From Salipiger marinus (GTDB lineage Bacteria; Pseudomonadota; Alphaproteobacteria; Rhodobacterales; Rhodobacteraceae), in contig NZ_FNEJ01000006.1 of assembly GCF_900100085.1 (NCBI RefSeq), forward strand, positions 62,001 to 126,000: a stretch of 64,000 bases of DNA, given 5' to 3'. The position numbers and the translations under genes were made by a program. The notes under the pieces were generated by a model. The model was not told the origin of the DNA and did no database searches. It saw only the letters and a program-made list of their open reading frames with translations. This document shows, piece after piece, positions 56,190-64,000 of the stretch. Numbering within the stretch: the stretch's first letter is position 1; each line of letters begins with the position of its first letter.

Positions 56190-56863
56190 AGATCCGCCCC
56201 CGCCATCTGCAGCCGCCGGTTGGAGATGCGCAGCACCCGCGCCGAAACCTGCGCCTTGGCGGCGCGGATCAGCGCCAGATCATGGGTGGCGATCAGGATG
56301 GTCTTGCCCATGCGGTTCAGTTCGACCAGCAGGCGCAGCAGGCGCTGCGACATCTCCCAATCGACATTGCCGGTGGGCTCGTCGGCCAGCACCACCTCGG
56401 GCGACATGATGACGGCGCGGGCCAGCGCCGCGCGCTGCCGTTCGCCGCCCGACAGTTCCGGCGGCAGCGCCGTGGCGCGCCCGGTCAGCCCGACCCAGGC
56501 GAGAAGCTCGTTGAGATTGCCCATCTGCCCGCTGCTCCAGCCGCCCGAGACGCTGAGCGGCAGCGCCACGTTTTCCGCCAGCGGCAGATGGTCCAGAAAC
56601 TGGCAGTCCTGATGCACCACGCCCACCCGGCGCCGCGCCAGCGCGATGGCGTCGCGGTCCATGCTGCGCACGTCCTGTCCGAACAGCCGCACCTGCCCCG
56701 CCGTGGGGATAAGCGCGCCGTAACAGAGTTTCAGCAGCGTGGTCTTGCCCGCGCCCGAAGGGCCGGTCAGGAAGTGGAATGACCCTGCGGCAAGCTGCAG
56801 CGTCAGGTCGGTCAGAAGCTCTCCGCCGCCGTAGCTGTAGCCCACCTGGTCAAGTTCAATCAC
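56186..56863 (-). CDS. ftsE: Cell division ATP-binding protein FtsE
   Basis: 225 residues with a GTG start at 56863 (the nearest ATG is out of frame). Walker A TGPSGAGKTTLLKL, Q-loop VVHQDCQFLDHLPLAENVALP, signature LSGGERQRAALARA, Walker B VVLADEPTGNVD and the H-loop THDLAL are intact. Signature and context with ftsX identify it. Divergent from the zinc-ribbon gene, 158 bp away. Confidence 0.92.
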   Translation of the reverse strand: MIELDQVGYSYGGGELLTDLTLQLAAGSFHFLTGPSGAGKTTLLKLCYGALIPTAGQVRLFGQDVRSMDRDAIALARRRVGVVHQDCQFLDHLPLAENVALPLSVSGGWSSGQMGNLNELLAWVGLTGRATALPPELSGGERQRAALARAVIMSPEVVLADEPTGNVDWEMSQRLLRLLVELNRMGKTILIATHDLALIRAAKAQVSARVLRISNRRLQMAGADL

Positions 56864-57021
56864 ACCATCACCCGTATTGCCGAGGGTCGGTCTGTTGTGC
56901 CCGAGCCTCGCTGCAGTTGCAATCCGCGCGGAGGCGGGAAAACGGGCTTTTCCTTGGCCTGCGGGCAACCTATTGTCCGCAAAGGCGGGACGCCGCCGAC
57001 GGAGCAGCGGGTGGTGACGAG

Positions 57022-57849
57022 ATGCGGCTGATTTGCCCCAAGTGTGGCGCACAATACGAGGTGCCCCGGGACGCGATCCCGCAGGAGGGCCGCGACGTGC
57101 AGTGCTCCGGCTGCGGCCATACATGGTTCCAGTCACAGGCCGATGACAGCGCGCCCGCCCCGGCGCCGGTGCAGCCCCCCGAACCGCCCCGCGCCCCTGA
57201 TCCCGAACCAGAGCCCGTTGTCGTGGCCGAGCCCGCCCCGGAGCCCGAAGAGCCGCCCGCCCCGGTGCGCCCGGCCCGGGGCCGCGCGCTGGATCCCTCG
57301 GTGGCCGAGGTGCTGCGCGAGGAAGCCGAGCGCGAGAAGCGCCGCCGCTCCTCCGAAGGCCCAGGGCTGGAAACCCAGCCCGAACTGGGGTTGAGCGGGT
57401 CTGCCGATGACGAGGCCGCGCGCCGTGCGCGCGCCACGCGCGACCCCATGGGGCATGTGGGCGGCAGCGCGCCGAAACCCGATCCCATCGGCCCGACCGG
57501 CGGGGCGGCCACCGCCACCGCCGCCTCCCGGCGCGACCTGCTGCCCGATATCGAGGAAATCAATCAGACGCTGCGCGCCACCAGCGAACGCCGCGCGGTG
57601 GAAACGCTGCAGGGCCGCGCCGCACTGGAAGAAGAGGCGGCAGAGGGCAATGGCGGCTTTGGCCGGGGCTTTCTTGTGGCGGTGCTGCTGGGGCTGGTGG
57701 CGGCGGGGATCTACCTGATGGCCCCGCGCCTGAGCGAGATGCTGCCCGCCGCCGCCCCCGCGCTGGAAAGCTATACGCAGGCGGTGAACGGCGCGCGGCT
57801 GTGGCTGGACGGTCAGGTGGCGGCGCTGCGCGCGCAATGGGGCGCCTGA
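57022..57849 (+). CDS. Zinc-ribbon (MJ0042-type) single-pass membrane protein
   Basis: 275 residues from ATG 57022. The first 36 residues are a zinc ribbon, MRLICPKCGAQYEVP...VQCSGCGHTWFQ, with four cysteines. A long proline/glutamate-rich linker (about 45-200) precedes a C-terminal transmembrane helix (FLVAVLLGLVAAGIYLMAP) and a short outer tail. The pattern is found beside ftsEX in this order. Function unknown; possibly envelope or division related by context. Confidence 0.82.
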   Translation: MRLICPKCGAQYEVPRDAIPQEGRDVQCSGCGHTWFQSQADDSAPAPAPVQPPEPPRAPDPEPEPVVVAEPAPEPEEPPAPVRPARGRALDPSVAEVLREEAEREKRRRSSEGPGLETQPELGLSGSADDEAARRARATRDPMGHVGGSAPKPDPIGPTGGAATATAASRRDLLPDIEEINQTLRATSERRAVETLQGRAALEEEAAEGNGGFGRGFLVAVLLGLVAAGIYLMAPRLSEMLPAAAPALESYTQAVNGARLWLDGQVAALRAQWGA

Positions 57850-57856
57850 TCCGGCA

Positions 57857-59122
57857 TCAGCCCCGGCCCTTCCACGGCACCAGCACACGTTCCGCCCAGC
57901 GCATCAGCACGTCGATGGCAAAGCCGATGCCCCCGATCAGGATGATGCCCATCAGCACGATGTCGGTCAGCTGGAATTTCGACGCGACCATGATCATCAT
58001 GCCCGCGCCCTTTTCCGCCGCGACCAGTTCGGCGGCGACCACCGTGCCCCAGCACACGCCCATGGCCACCCGCGCCCCGGTAAAGATGTCGGGCAGCGAG
58101 TTGGGGATGATGACATGGCGCAGGATCTGCGCCTTGCTGGCGCCCAGCGCATAGGCGGCATGGACCTTGGAGATTTTCACCCCCGACACGCCAGAGCGTG
58201 CCGCGATGCACATGATCCAGAGTGCTGCCAGAAACAGCAGGATGATCTTGCCCGCCTCGCCGATGCCCGCCCACAGGATCACCAGCGGGATCAGGGCCAG
58301 CGGCGGCACCGGGCGCATGAATTCCACGATCGGGTCGAACCAGCCCCGGAACCAGCCCGACAGGCCCATGGCATAGCCCAGCGGAATCCCCACCAGCGCC
58401 CCCAGCACGAAGCCCGCCACCACGCGCCACAGCGACCAGCCCAGATGTTCCCACAGGGTGCTGTCGCGATAGCCGTTCTGCGCGATTTCGACCAGCCGCG
58501 CCACCACCGCTTCGGGGGCGGGCAGCCAGATCGGCTCCATCTGCCAGCCCTTCGCGGGCTCGAAAGTCAGCGTGCCCTTGGGCGACATGCCGACCCGGCC
58601 ATAGGGGGTCTGCACCGCGCCGCCGGGGCTGATGGGCTCATCATTGACCGCCACCACGCGATGGCCCGCATCGCGCCCCGCCGCATCGTTCTCGTCCACC
58701 CGGATCAGGCCCGACCGCCATGCGGTGACACTGGCCGCGTCATCCTTCGCCCAGCCCTCGCCTTCGGGCACCTGAGGCGCCGCCGCCTCCTCTCCCAGCG
58801 GGGACACCGCCACCGTCACCGTGGCGTCATCGGGCGGCAGGCCATCGGCCTCGGCGGTATAGGTGAACCGCGCCTCGCCCACGAAGGGCCCCGGCGCGTG
58901 CAGGAATCCCGGCACCCAGTGCGAGCCGGTGAACGCCCCCCAAAGCAGGAAGATCGTCAGCACCGACAGCACCGAGGCGACGCGGTCGGGGCGCACCGCG
59001 CTTTCATCGCCAAAGGTCACGGTCTTGCGCGCTGCCATGCCCGACAGGCTGCGGTGCACCAGCAGCCGCACCAGCGCAAACGACGCCGCGAACACCACCA
59101 GATAGATCAGCAGAACGGTCAT
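57857..59122 (-). CDS. tauC: Taurine ABC transporter permease with large inserted loop
   Basis: 421 residues, against about 270-280 for E. coli TauC. The C-terminal 215 residues are a standard SsuC/TauC permease (GWSLWRVVAGFVLGAL, EFMRPVPPLALIPLVILW with the EAA-loop ALGASKAQILRHVIIPNSLP). Two extra N-terminal helices and about 110 residues of soluble sequence (from RFTYTAEADG to GTLTFEP) precede the family's WLPAPEAVVARL block. The insert is between membrane segments, so periplasmic is likely. Stop 8 bp from the convergent zinc-ribbon gene. Confidence 0.88.
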   Translation of the reverse strand: MTVLLIYLVVFAASFALVRLLVHRSLSGMAARKTVTFGDESAVRPDRVASVLSVLTIFLLWGAFTGSHWVPGFLHAPGPFVGEARFTYTAEADGLPPDDATVTVAVSPLGEEAAAPQVPEGEGWAKDDAASVTAWRSGLIRVDENDAAGRDAGHRVVAVNDEPISPGGAVQTPYGRVGMSPKGTLTFEPAKGWQMEPIWLPAPEAVVARLVEIAQNGYRDSTLWEHLGWSLWRVVAGFVLGALVGIPLGYAMGLSGWFRGWFDPIVEFMRPVPPLALIPLVILWAGIGEAGKIILLFLAALWIMCIAARSGVSGVKISKVHAAYALGASKAQILRHVIIPNSLPDIFTGARVAMGVCWGTVVAAELVAAEKGAGMMIMVASKFQLTDIVLMGIILIGGIGFAIDVLMRWAERVLVPWKGRG

Positions 59123-59925
59123 GTGGCGGCCTCGGTGCGGCCCATGATTTCCTCTTCCATGTCCCAGATCATGCTCAGGATTTCCTCGCGCCGCAGCGCA
59201 AATTCGGGATGTTTCTTGACGCAGCGCAGATCCTCCGCCGCCCCCAGATCGGCAAAGGGCAGCCGATACTCGCGGTGGATGCGGCCCGGGCGCGGCGCCA
59301 TGACGATCAGCCGTTCGCCCAGAAGCAGCGCCTCTTCGACGGAATGGGTGATGAGGATGATGGTCTTGCCGGTTTCCTTCCAGAGCTTCAGCACAAGGCT
59401 CTGCATCTTCTCGCGCGTCAGCGCATCCAGCGCCCCCAAGGGTTCGTCCATCAGGATCACGTCCGGGTCATTGGCCAGACACCTCGCCAGCGCCACGCGC
59501 TGCTGCATGCCGCCCGACAGTTCATAGACCGCCTTGTCCTTGAAGGCGTGCAGGCCCACCACCTCCAGCAGGTGATCCACCTGCGCGCCCCAGTCGCGTT
59601 CGCGCCGCCCGGCCATGCGCGGGCCAAAGCTGACATTCTCGCGCACGTTCATCCATTCGAACAGGGCGCCCTGCTGGAACACCATGCCGCGTTCGGCGGC
59701 GGGGCCGCGCACCTCATGGCCGTTGAGCCGCACCACGCCTTCGGTGGGGGCCAGAAACCCCGCCACGATGTTCAGAAGCGTGGTCTTGCCACAGCCCGAC
59801 GGCCCCAGCACCGACAGCAGTTCACCCCGCGCCAGCGTCAGCGACACATCGTTCAGCGCCTGAACCGTGCCGCCCCCCGGCAGATCGAACCGCATCGACA
59901 GGTTTTCAAGGGAAAGCCCGGTCAT
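59119..59925 (-). CDS. tauB: Taurine ABC transporter ATP-binding protein
   Basis: 268 residues from ATG 59925. Walker A GPSGCGKTTLLN, Q-loop FQQGALFEWMNVREN, signature LSGGMQQRVALARCL, Walker B VILMDEPLGALDAL and H-loop LITHSVEEA are intact. Energises TauC uptake of taurine. Overlaps tauC by 4 bp and lies 76 bp after tauA, separated by a hairpin. Confidence 0.92.
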   Translation of the reverse strand: MTGLSLENLSMRFDLPGGGTVQALNDVSLTLARGELLSVLGPSGCGKTTLLNIVAGFLAPTEGVVRLNGHEVRGPAAERGMVFQQGALFEWMNVRENVSFGPRMAGRRERDWGAQVDHLLEVVGLHAFKDKAVYELSGGMQQRVALARCLANDPDVILMDEPLGALDALTREKMQSLVLKLWKETGKTIILITHSVEEALLLGERLIVMAPRPGRIHREYRLPFADLGAAEDLRCVKKHPEFALRREEILSMIWDMEEEIMGRTEAAT

Positions 59926-59952
59926 CACCACCCCGCCTTTCAGGAAACGAAA

Positions 59953-59980
59953 GGCGCGGCACCCCAAGGGCCGCCGCGCC
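59953..59980 (-). other. Hairpin between tauA and tauB
   Basis: GGCGCGGC (59953-59960) pairs with GCCGCGCC (59973-59980) around 12 bases in the 76-bp gap. No T run follows. Such a hairpin after the binding-protein gene often stabilises its message so that it exceeds the membrane components. Confidence 0.55.
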
Positions 59981-60001
59981 GTCACAGGCCAGAGGCCCAG
60001 G

Positions 60002-61000
60002 TTACATGGCCGAGGCGGATTGCAGCGGCCCGGTGTTCACATGATCGGCGTAGCTGTCGAGCGCGCCATCGATGGATCCGGCTTCGACAAACACGTCGGC
60101 CACGCCCTTCATGAACTCCTGCGCGCCGCCGCCCAGCCATTTCGCCGTCATCTGCTCCTCGACGGTGGGAAAGACGAAGGTGGCCAGCGTTTCGGCGGTG
60201 GCGGCCTCGTCCATGCCCGCATCCTTGGCGATCACCGGCAGCATTTCGGCATGGTTGGCCTCATCCGCCCACATGGCATTCGCCTCGGCGGTCACGGCCA
60301 GAAACTTTGCCACCAGATCGGAGTTTTCCGCCACCCATGCGGCAGGGCCGGAGGTCACGTCGAAGACGAGGATGCCCAGATCCTCCTTCTCGGCGCCGGT
60401 CAGCAGCACGTTGCCGTGCTCTGTCATCCGGCGCAGCGCCCCGCCCCAGCCGCAGGCCATGTCCACAGCCCCCTGCGCGATGGCGGCGGCGCCATCGGGC
60501 GGCGCCATGTCCACGATCTCCAGACTGGCGAGGTCGACGCCAAAATGGTTCATCTGCTTGAGAAAGCCGTAATGCGCGGCGGTGCCCAGCGGCACGGCGA
60601 CCTTCTTGCCCGCCAGTTCGCCCGCGCTGTCCTTGTCGATCTCCAGCTCGCTGCGCACCACGCAGTTGTCATTGTCGGCATAGCTTACCGCCACGTCGAG
60701 GATCTGCAGATCCTGCCCGGCAGAGGCCGCGACCACGAAGGGCGGCACGCCTTGGCTTACCGACATATGCACATCGCCCGAGGCCATGGCGGCGGACATG
60801 GCGGTGCCGGTGTCGAAGCTGACCCAGTTCACCGGGACGCCCAGCGCCTCGTCATAGAGGCCCTTGGCCTTGGCATATTCGAAGGGCATCGGCCATTCGA
60901 GGAAATAGCCCACCGTCACCGACTGCGCCTGAGCAGCCCCCGCCATCAGCGCCAGAGCGGCCACCGCCCCCGTCAGCACCCGTGTCCGTGTCATCCGCAT
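60002..61000 (-). CDS. tauA: Taurine ABC transporter substrate-binding protein
   Basis: 332 residues. Signal peptide MRMTRTRVLTGAVAALALMAGAAQA, cleavage before QSVTVGYF. A periplasmic type II binding protein with GYFLEWPMPFEYAKA and WVSFDTGTAMSAAMASGDVHMS segments of the TauA/SsuA family. First gene of tauABC. Divergent from tpa by 338 bp that contain candidate TauR boxes. Taurine is assigned on context with tpa; alkanesulfonates are possible. Confidence 0.92.
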   Translation of the reverse strand: MRMTRTRVLTGAVAALALMAGAAQAQSVTVGYFLEWPMPFEYAKAKGLYDEALGVPVNWVSFDTGTAMSAAMASGDVHMSVSQGVPPFVVAASAGQDLQILDVAVSYADNDNCVVRSELEIDKDSAGELAGKKVAVPLGTAAHYGFLKQMNHFGVDLASLEIVDMAPPDGAAAIAQGAVDMACGWGGALRRMTEHGNVLLTGAEKEDLGILVFDVTSGPAAWVAENSDLVAKFLAVTAEANAMWADEANHAEMLPVIAKDAGMDEAATAETLATFVFPTVEEQMTAKWLGGGAQEFMKGVADVFVEAGSIDGALDSYADHVNTGPLQSASAM

Positions 61001-61202
61001 CTCCCTGTGTGGCGCCCCGCATCGTTGCGGCGGGGCTTGGCCCGATCCGACCGGGAATCCCTGCGGCGTTCAATGGCCAACCCCGGATCCGGCGGTCCCG
61101 ACACCTGCGCGCCGGGGGCATCTGCCCGGAAATGCGGCACTCCGCCGCCCGGTTTTGCGGCAGCACACAGGGCGCAGGCCAAGGGATCCGGGGGATCAGG
61201 AA

Positions 61203-61271
61203 ATCTGGCCTTACCCTTGCCCCAGATCTGGCCCTAAGACATCCGTGCGTTTCCGGATCATGTGCTATGAT
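61203..61271 (+). promoter_or_regulatory. tpa promoter with two TauR-like direct repeats
   Basis: ATCTGGCCTTAC (61203-61214) and ATCTGGCCCTAA (61226-61237) are direct repeats 23 bp apart, close to the CTGGAC(T/C)TAA form that I recall for the MocR-type activator TauR. A TATGAT -10-like hexamer at 61266-61271 lies downstream, about 70 bp before the tpa start. The rest of this 338-bp gap (61001-61338) holds no gene; no tauR gene is in the window. Confidence 0.6.
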
Positions 61272-61338
61272 CCCGAATGACCCCGGCCCGCCGTGGACCG
61301 CCCCGTGCCGGCCCGGCCCAGAGACAAGGAGACCCGAA

Positions 61339-62724
61339 ATGGACGGCTCGCTTTCCCAGAACGACCTTTCCCATGTGATCGAGGCCGACAAGGCCCATGT
61401 CTGGCACCACCTGACCCAGCACAAGCAGTTCGAAACCGGCGATCCCCGCATCATCGTCGAAGGCAAGGGCCTGCGCGTCTGGGACCAGACCGGGCGCGAA
61501 CATCTGGACGCCGTGTCGGGCGCGGTCTGGACGGTGAATGTGGGCTATGGCCGCAAATCCATCGTGGACGCGATCTCCGAACAGCTGATGAAGCTCAACT
61601 ATTTCGCGGGCGCCGCAGGCTCGATCCCCGGCGCGCTTTACGCCGAAAAGCTGATCGAAAAGATGCCGGGCCTGTCCCGCGTCTATTACTGCAACTCCGG
61701 ATCCGAGGCCAACGAGAAGGCCTTCAAGATGGTGCGCCAGATCGCGCACAAGCGTTACGGCGGCAAGAAGCACAAGATCCTGTATCGCGAACGCGACTAT
61801 CACGGCACCACCATCGCCTGCCTGTCAGGCGGCGGCCAGCAGGAGCGCAACGCGCAATATGGCCCCTTTGCCCCCGGCTTCGTCGAGGTGCCGCATTGCC
61901 TTGAATACCGCGCACAATGGGATCTGAGCGGCGAGGCCTATGGCCAGCGCGCCGCCGATGCCATCGAGGAGGTGATCCTGCGCGAAGGCCCCGACACGGT
62001 GGGCGCGCTGTGTCTGGAGCCGGTGACCGCAGGCGGCGGCGTGATCGTGCCGCCCCCCGGCTACTGGGAGCGCGTGCAGGAAATCTGCCGTAAGTATGAC
62101 ATCCTGCTGCATATCGACGAGGTGGTCTGTGGCGTGGGCCGCACCGGCACTTGGTTCGGCTACCAACATTACGGGGTGGAGCCGGATTTTGTGACCATGG
62201 CCAAGGGCGTGGCCTCGGGCTATGCCGCCATCGCCTGCTGCGTCACCTCGGAACGGGTGTTCGACCTGTTCAAGGACGATGCCAGCGATCCGATGAACTA
62301 TTTCCGCGACATTTCCACCTTTGGCGGCTGCACCGCCGGTCCCGCCGCCGCGCTGGAAAACATGCGCATCATCGAAGACGAGGATCTGCTGGGCAACTGC
62401 ACCCGCATGGGCGATTACATGCTGGGCCGTCTGGGCGAGCTGAAGGACAAGCACGCCGTGGTGGGCGACGTGCGCGGCAAGGGGCTGTTCCTTGGCGCCG
62501 AACTGGTCGCCGACCGCGAGTCCCGCGCGCCGCTGCATGAAAAACAGGTGGCCGCCGTGGTGGCGGATGTGAACCGGCAGGGGGTCATCATCGGCATGAC
62601 CAACCGCTCCATCCCCGGGCTGAACAACACGCTGTGCTTTGCCCCGCCGCTGATCGTGACCAAGGATGATGTCGACGAGATCATCACGGCGGTGGACAAT
62701 GCCCTGAGCCGCGTCGCCGTCTGA
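61339..62724 (+). CDS. tpa: Taurine-pyruvate aminotransferase
   Basis: 461 residues from ATG 61339; the upstream open frame is not coding. Class III PLP aminotransferase with YYCNSGSEANEKAFKM, DEVVCGVGRTGTWFGY and the PLP-lysine in VTMAKGVASGY (Lys289). It moves the amino group of taurine to pyruvate, giving sulfoacetaldehyde and alanine. Length and N-terminal region fit Tpa. The next step, sulfoacetaldehyde acetyltransferase (xsc), is not in the window. An acetyltransferase gene starts 1 bp after its stop. Confidence 0.92.
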   Translation: MDGSLSQNDLSHVIEADKAHVWHHLTQHKQFETGDPRIIVEGKGLRVWDQTGREHLDAVSGAVWTVNVGYGRKSIVDAISEQLMKLNYFAGAAGSIPGALYAEKLIEKMPGLSRVYYCNSGSEANEKAFKMVRQIAHKRYGGKKHKILYRERDYHGTTIACLSGGGQQERNAQYGPFAPGFVEVPHCLEYRAQWDLSGEAYGQRAADAIEEVILREGPDTVGALCLEPVTAGGGVIVPPPGYWERVQEICRKYDILLHIDEVVCGVGRTGTWFGYQHYGVEPDFVTMAKGVASGYAAIACCVTSERVFDLFKDDASDPMNYFRDISTFGGCTAGPAAALENMRIIEDEDLLGNCTRMGDYMLGRLGELKDKHAVVGDVRGKGLFLGAELVADRESRAPLHEKQVAAVVADVNRQGVIIGMTNRSIPGLNNTLCFAPPLIVTKDDVDEIITAVDNALSRVAV

Positions 62725-62725
62725 G

Positions 62726-63424
62726 ATGACCGCGTCGCAGCAGAACCACCTCGGGCAGCCCGTGGGGCTGCCCGTCCCCGATCCCCGCCCGCGGCCCCGG
62801 CCCGACCCCGTCACGCTGACCGGGCGCTGGGTCACGCTGGTGCCGCTGCAGGCAGATCATGCCGAGCCGCTGCTTGCCGCCTTTGACGCGGATGCGGACG
62901 GGCGCGGCTGGACCTATCTGCCCTACGGGCCTTTCGCCAGCCGCGCCGAAGGCCGCGACTGGATCGCGCGCTGCGCCGAAAGCCGCGATCCGCTGTTCTT
63001 TACCCTCTGCGCTCCGGACGAGACACCGCAGGGCATGGCAAGTTATCTGCGCATCGACCCCGCCAATGGCAGCATCGAGGTCGGGCATATCCACTACGCC
63101 CCCGCGCTGCAGCGCCGCCCCGCCGCGACCGAGGCCATGGTCCTGCTGATGCGCCACGCCTTCGAGGATCTGGGCTACCGGCGCTATGAATGGAAATGCG
63201 ACGCGCTGAACGCGCCCTCGCGCCGGGCTGCGGAACGGCTGGGCTTCACCTATGAGGGCACCTTCCGGCAGGCCGCCATCGTGAAGGGCCGCAACCGCGA
63301 CACCGCATGGTATGCCATCACCGATCAGGACTGGCCCGCGCTGCGCAGCCGGCTGGACCGCTGGCTTGCGCCCGAAAATTTCGACGCACAGGGCCAGCAG
63401 ATCACCCGGCTGTCGCAGGGCTAG
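62726..63424 (+). CDS. GNAT acetyltransferase (RimJ/RimL-like)
   Basis: 232 residues. The N-terminal tail is proline/arginine-rich (PDPRPRPRPDP), then a GNAT fold: WVTLVPLQADHAEPLLAAF, GSIEVGHIHYAPALQR, ALNAPSRRAAERLGFTYEGTFRQAAIVKGRNRDTAWYAI in parts. The ERLGF-EGT-R-xxxxKGRxRD pattern is typical of RimJ/RimL-like acetyltransferases. It follows tpa after 1 bp, so it may act in taurine metabolism or simply share the transcript. Substrate unknown. Confidence 0.85.
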   Translation: MTASQQNHLGQPVGLPVPDPRPRPRPDPVTLTGRWVTLVPLQADHAEPLLAAFDADADGRGWTYLPYGPFASRAEGRDWIARCAESRDPLFFTLCAPDETPQGMASYLRIDPANGSIEVGHIHYAPALQRRPAATEAMVLLMRHAFEDLGYRRYEWKCDALNAPSRRAAERLGFTYEGTFRQAAIVKGRNRDTAWYAITDQDWPALRSRLDRWLAPENFDAQGQQITRLSQG

Positions 63425-63456
63425 GCGCCGCTTCGCCCCGGCCACGGATTTCGCAA

Positions 63457-63485
63457 CAAAAAAAGGGTCGCCAGCGGCGACCCTT
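63457..63485 (-). terminator. Rho-independent terminator of the HU gene
   Basis: On the minus strand AAGGGTCGCC pairs perfectly with GGCGACCCTT (10 bp, 3-base loop) and runs into six further T residues (63462-63457). Confidence 0.88.
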
Positions 63486-63509
63486 CAACTGCAGCGGATG
63501 GTCCGCGGA

Positions 63510-63797
63510 TCAGCCGTTGACGCTGTCTTTCAGCGCCTTGGCGATCGTCATCTTGACCACCTTGTCGGCCTCTTTCTTGAACTGCTCGCCGGTGGCGGGG
63601 TTGCGCACCATGCGCTCGGGGCGCTCGCGGCAGTAGATCTTGCCCACGCCGGGCAGGGTCACGGAACCGCCATCGGCGACTTCCTTGGTGATGATGCCGG
63701 TCAGGGCGTCCAGCGCGGTGGATGCGGTTTTCTTGTCCGACCCCATCTCTTCCGCCAGAGCGGCAACGAGTTGGGTTTTGGTCATCGGCTTGGCCAT
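63510..63797 (-). CDS. HU-family DNA-binding protein
   Basis: 95 residues from ATG 63797, with AAGGAGA upstream. The family pattern TKTQLVAALAEEMGSDKKTA, VTLPGVGKIYCRERPERMVRNPATGEQ and KEADKVVKMTIAKALKD is present. The arm region ERMVRNPATGE matches the DNA-intercalating HU arm (RNPxTG). Nucleoid-binding, probably dimeric. Monocistronic with its own terminator. It is a second nucleoid protein in the window besides the H-NS-type HvrA. Confidence 0.92.
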   Translation of the reverse strand: MAKPMTKTQLVAALAEEMGSDKKTASTALDALTGIITKEVADGGSVTLPGVGKIYCRERPERMVRNPATGEQFKKEADKVVKMTIAKALKDSVNG

Positions 63798-63928
63798 TTC
63801 ATGGTCTCCTTGAACTGCCCGATCTTCAGGGCCCAATTGCGGGTATCTAACAGATGGTCGCGCTCAAACACAACGATTGCAGGGCTTTTGCAAGGGCAAA
63901 AGCAAGCGCTTTGGCCGATATCCGCGCG

Positions 63929-64000
63929 TCAGAGGAAGGCCGTTTCATCAAAACTGCGCAGCTTGCGGCTGTGAATCCGCTCCAGCGGCATGGAGCGCAG
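63929..64000 (-). CDS. C-terminal end of an unidentified gene (rest outside window)
   Basis: The minus strand is open from 64000 and ends at TGA 63931-63929, coding 23 residues that finish ERIHSRKLRSFDETAFL. The residue pattern looks like a real C-terminus. No family can be named from 23 residues. Separated from the HU start by about 130 bases with no other gene. Confidence 0.5.
   Translation of the reverse strand: MRSMPLERIHSRKLRSFDETAFL

Overview
The window is a GC-rich chromosomal segment of an alphaproteobacterium, almost certainly a member of the Rhodobacterales (Rhodobacter/Paracoccus-like). The evidence is the set of genes present: ethylmalonyl-CoA pathway genes (ccr, ecm, mch, mcl2), an HvrA-type H-NS protein, plant-type gshA, a GAF-domain PtsP, a taurine-pyruvate aminotransferase cluster, and sdh and suc operons carrying small genes typical of this order. 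Genus is not assigned. No rRNA, tRNA, CRISPR array, insertion sequence or prophage was seen; this is core chromosome with a few accessory insertions.

Layout. 0-15 kb: the end of a DsbA-family gene; a three-subunit molybdenum aldehyde oxidoreductase (PaoABC type) divergent from an orphan dihydrolipoyl-dehydrogenase-like flavoprotein; a leftward block ubiA - OmpA protein - coiled-coil membrane protein - histidine phosphatase - saccharopine dehydrogenase; then rsmE, a membrane protein and gshA rightward, convergent with a gamma-glutamyltransferase. 15.1-15.5 kb: a directly duplicated, structured element that reads best as RNA on the minus strand, with compensatory base changes between the copies and a terminator between them. 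15.5-25.6 kb: an orphan anti-sigma/anti-anti-sigma pair, msrC, an RluA-type pseudouridine synthase, lysC, ptsP, an EcsC protein, a GNAT gene that appears to start at CTG, a flavin reductase-like gene, a thioesterase and a RecD-like helicase. 25.7-27.4 kb: a luxI-luxR quorum-sensing locus with a small upstream gene overlapping luxR.

27.6-54 kb is a carbon-assimilation region. ccr and ecm are divergent; mcl2-nnrU-DUF1737-mch form one operon; sdhCDA-(two lipoproteins)-(glycosyltransferase-like)-sdhB, mdh, and sucC-orf-sucD-sucA-sucB-orf-MAPEG-MAPEG-lpd give much of the TCA cycle. These enzymes would together assimilate acetyl-CoA through ethylmalonyl-CoA, mesaconyl-CoA and malyl-CoA, and oxidise it. 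The sdh and suc promoter regions share an identical 17-bp element and paired TGTGATCACA palindromes, which suggests common control. hvrA-deoD, a DUF1989 gene and two tiny genes lie between.

54-64 kb: a PPOX-family flavoprotein, plsC, ftsX-ftsE, a zinc-ribbon membrane protein, tauCBA divergent from tpa and an acetyltransferase (with candidate TauR boxes between), an HU-family gene, and the last 23 codons of an unidentified gene.

A family of GC-rich extragenic palindromic repeats (five copies in two subtypes) is scattered through the window.
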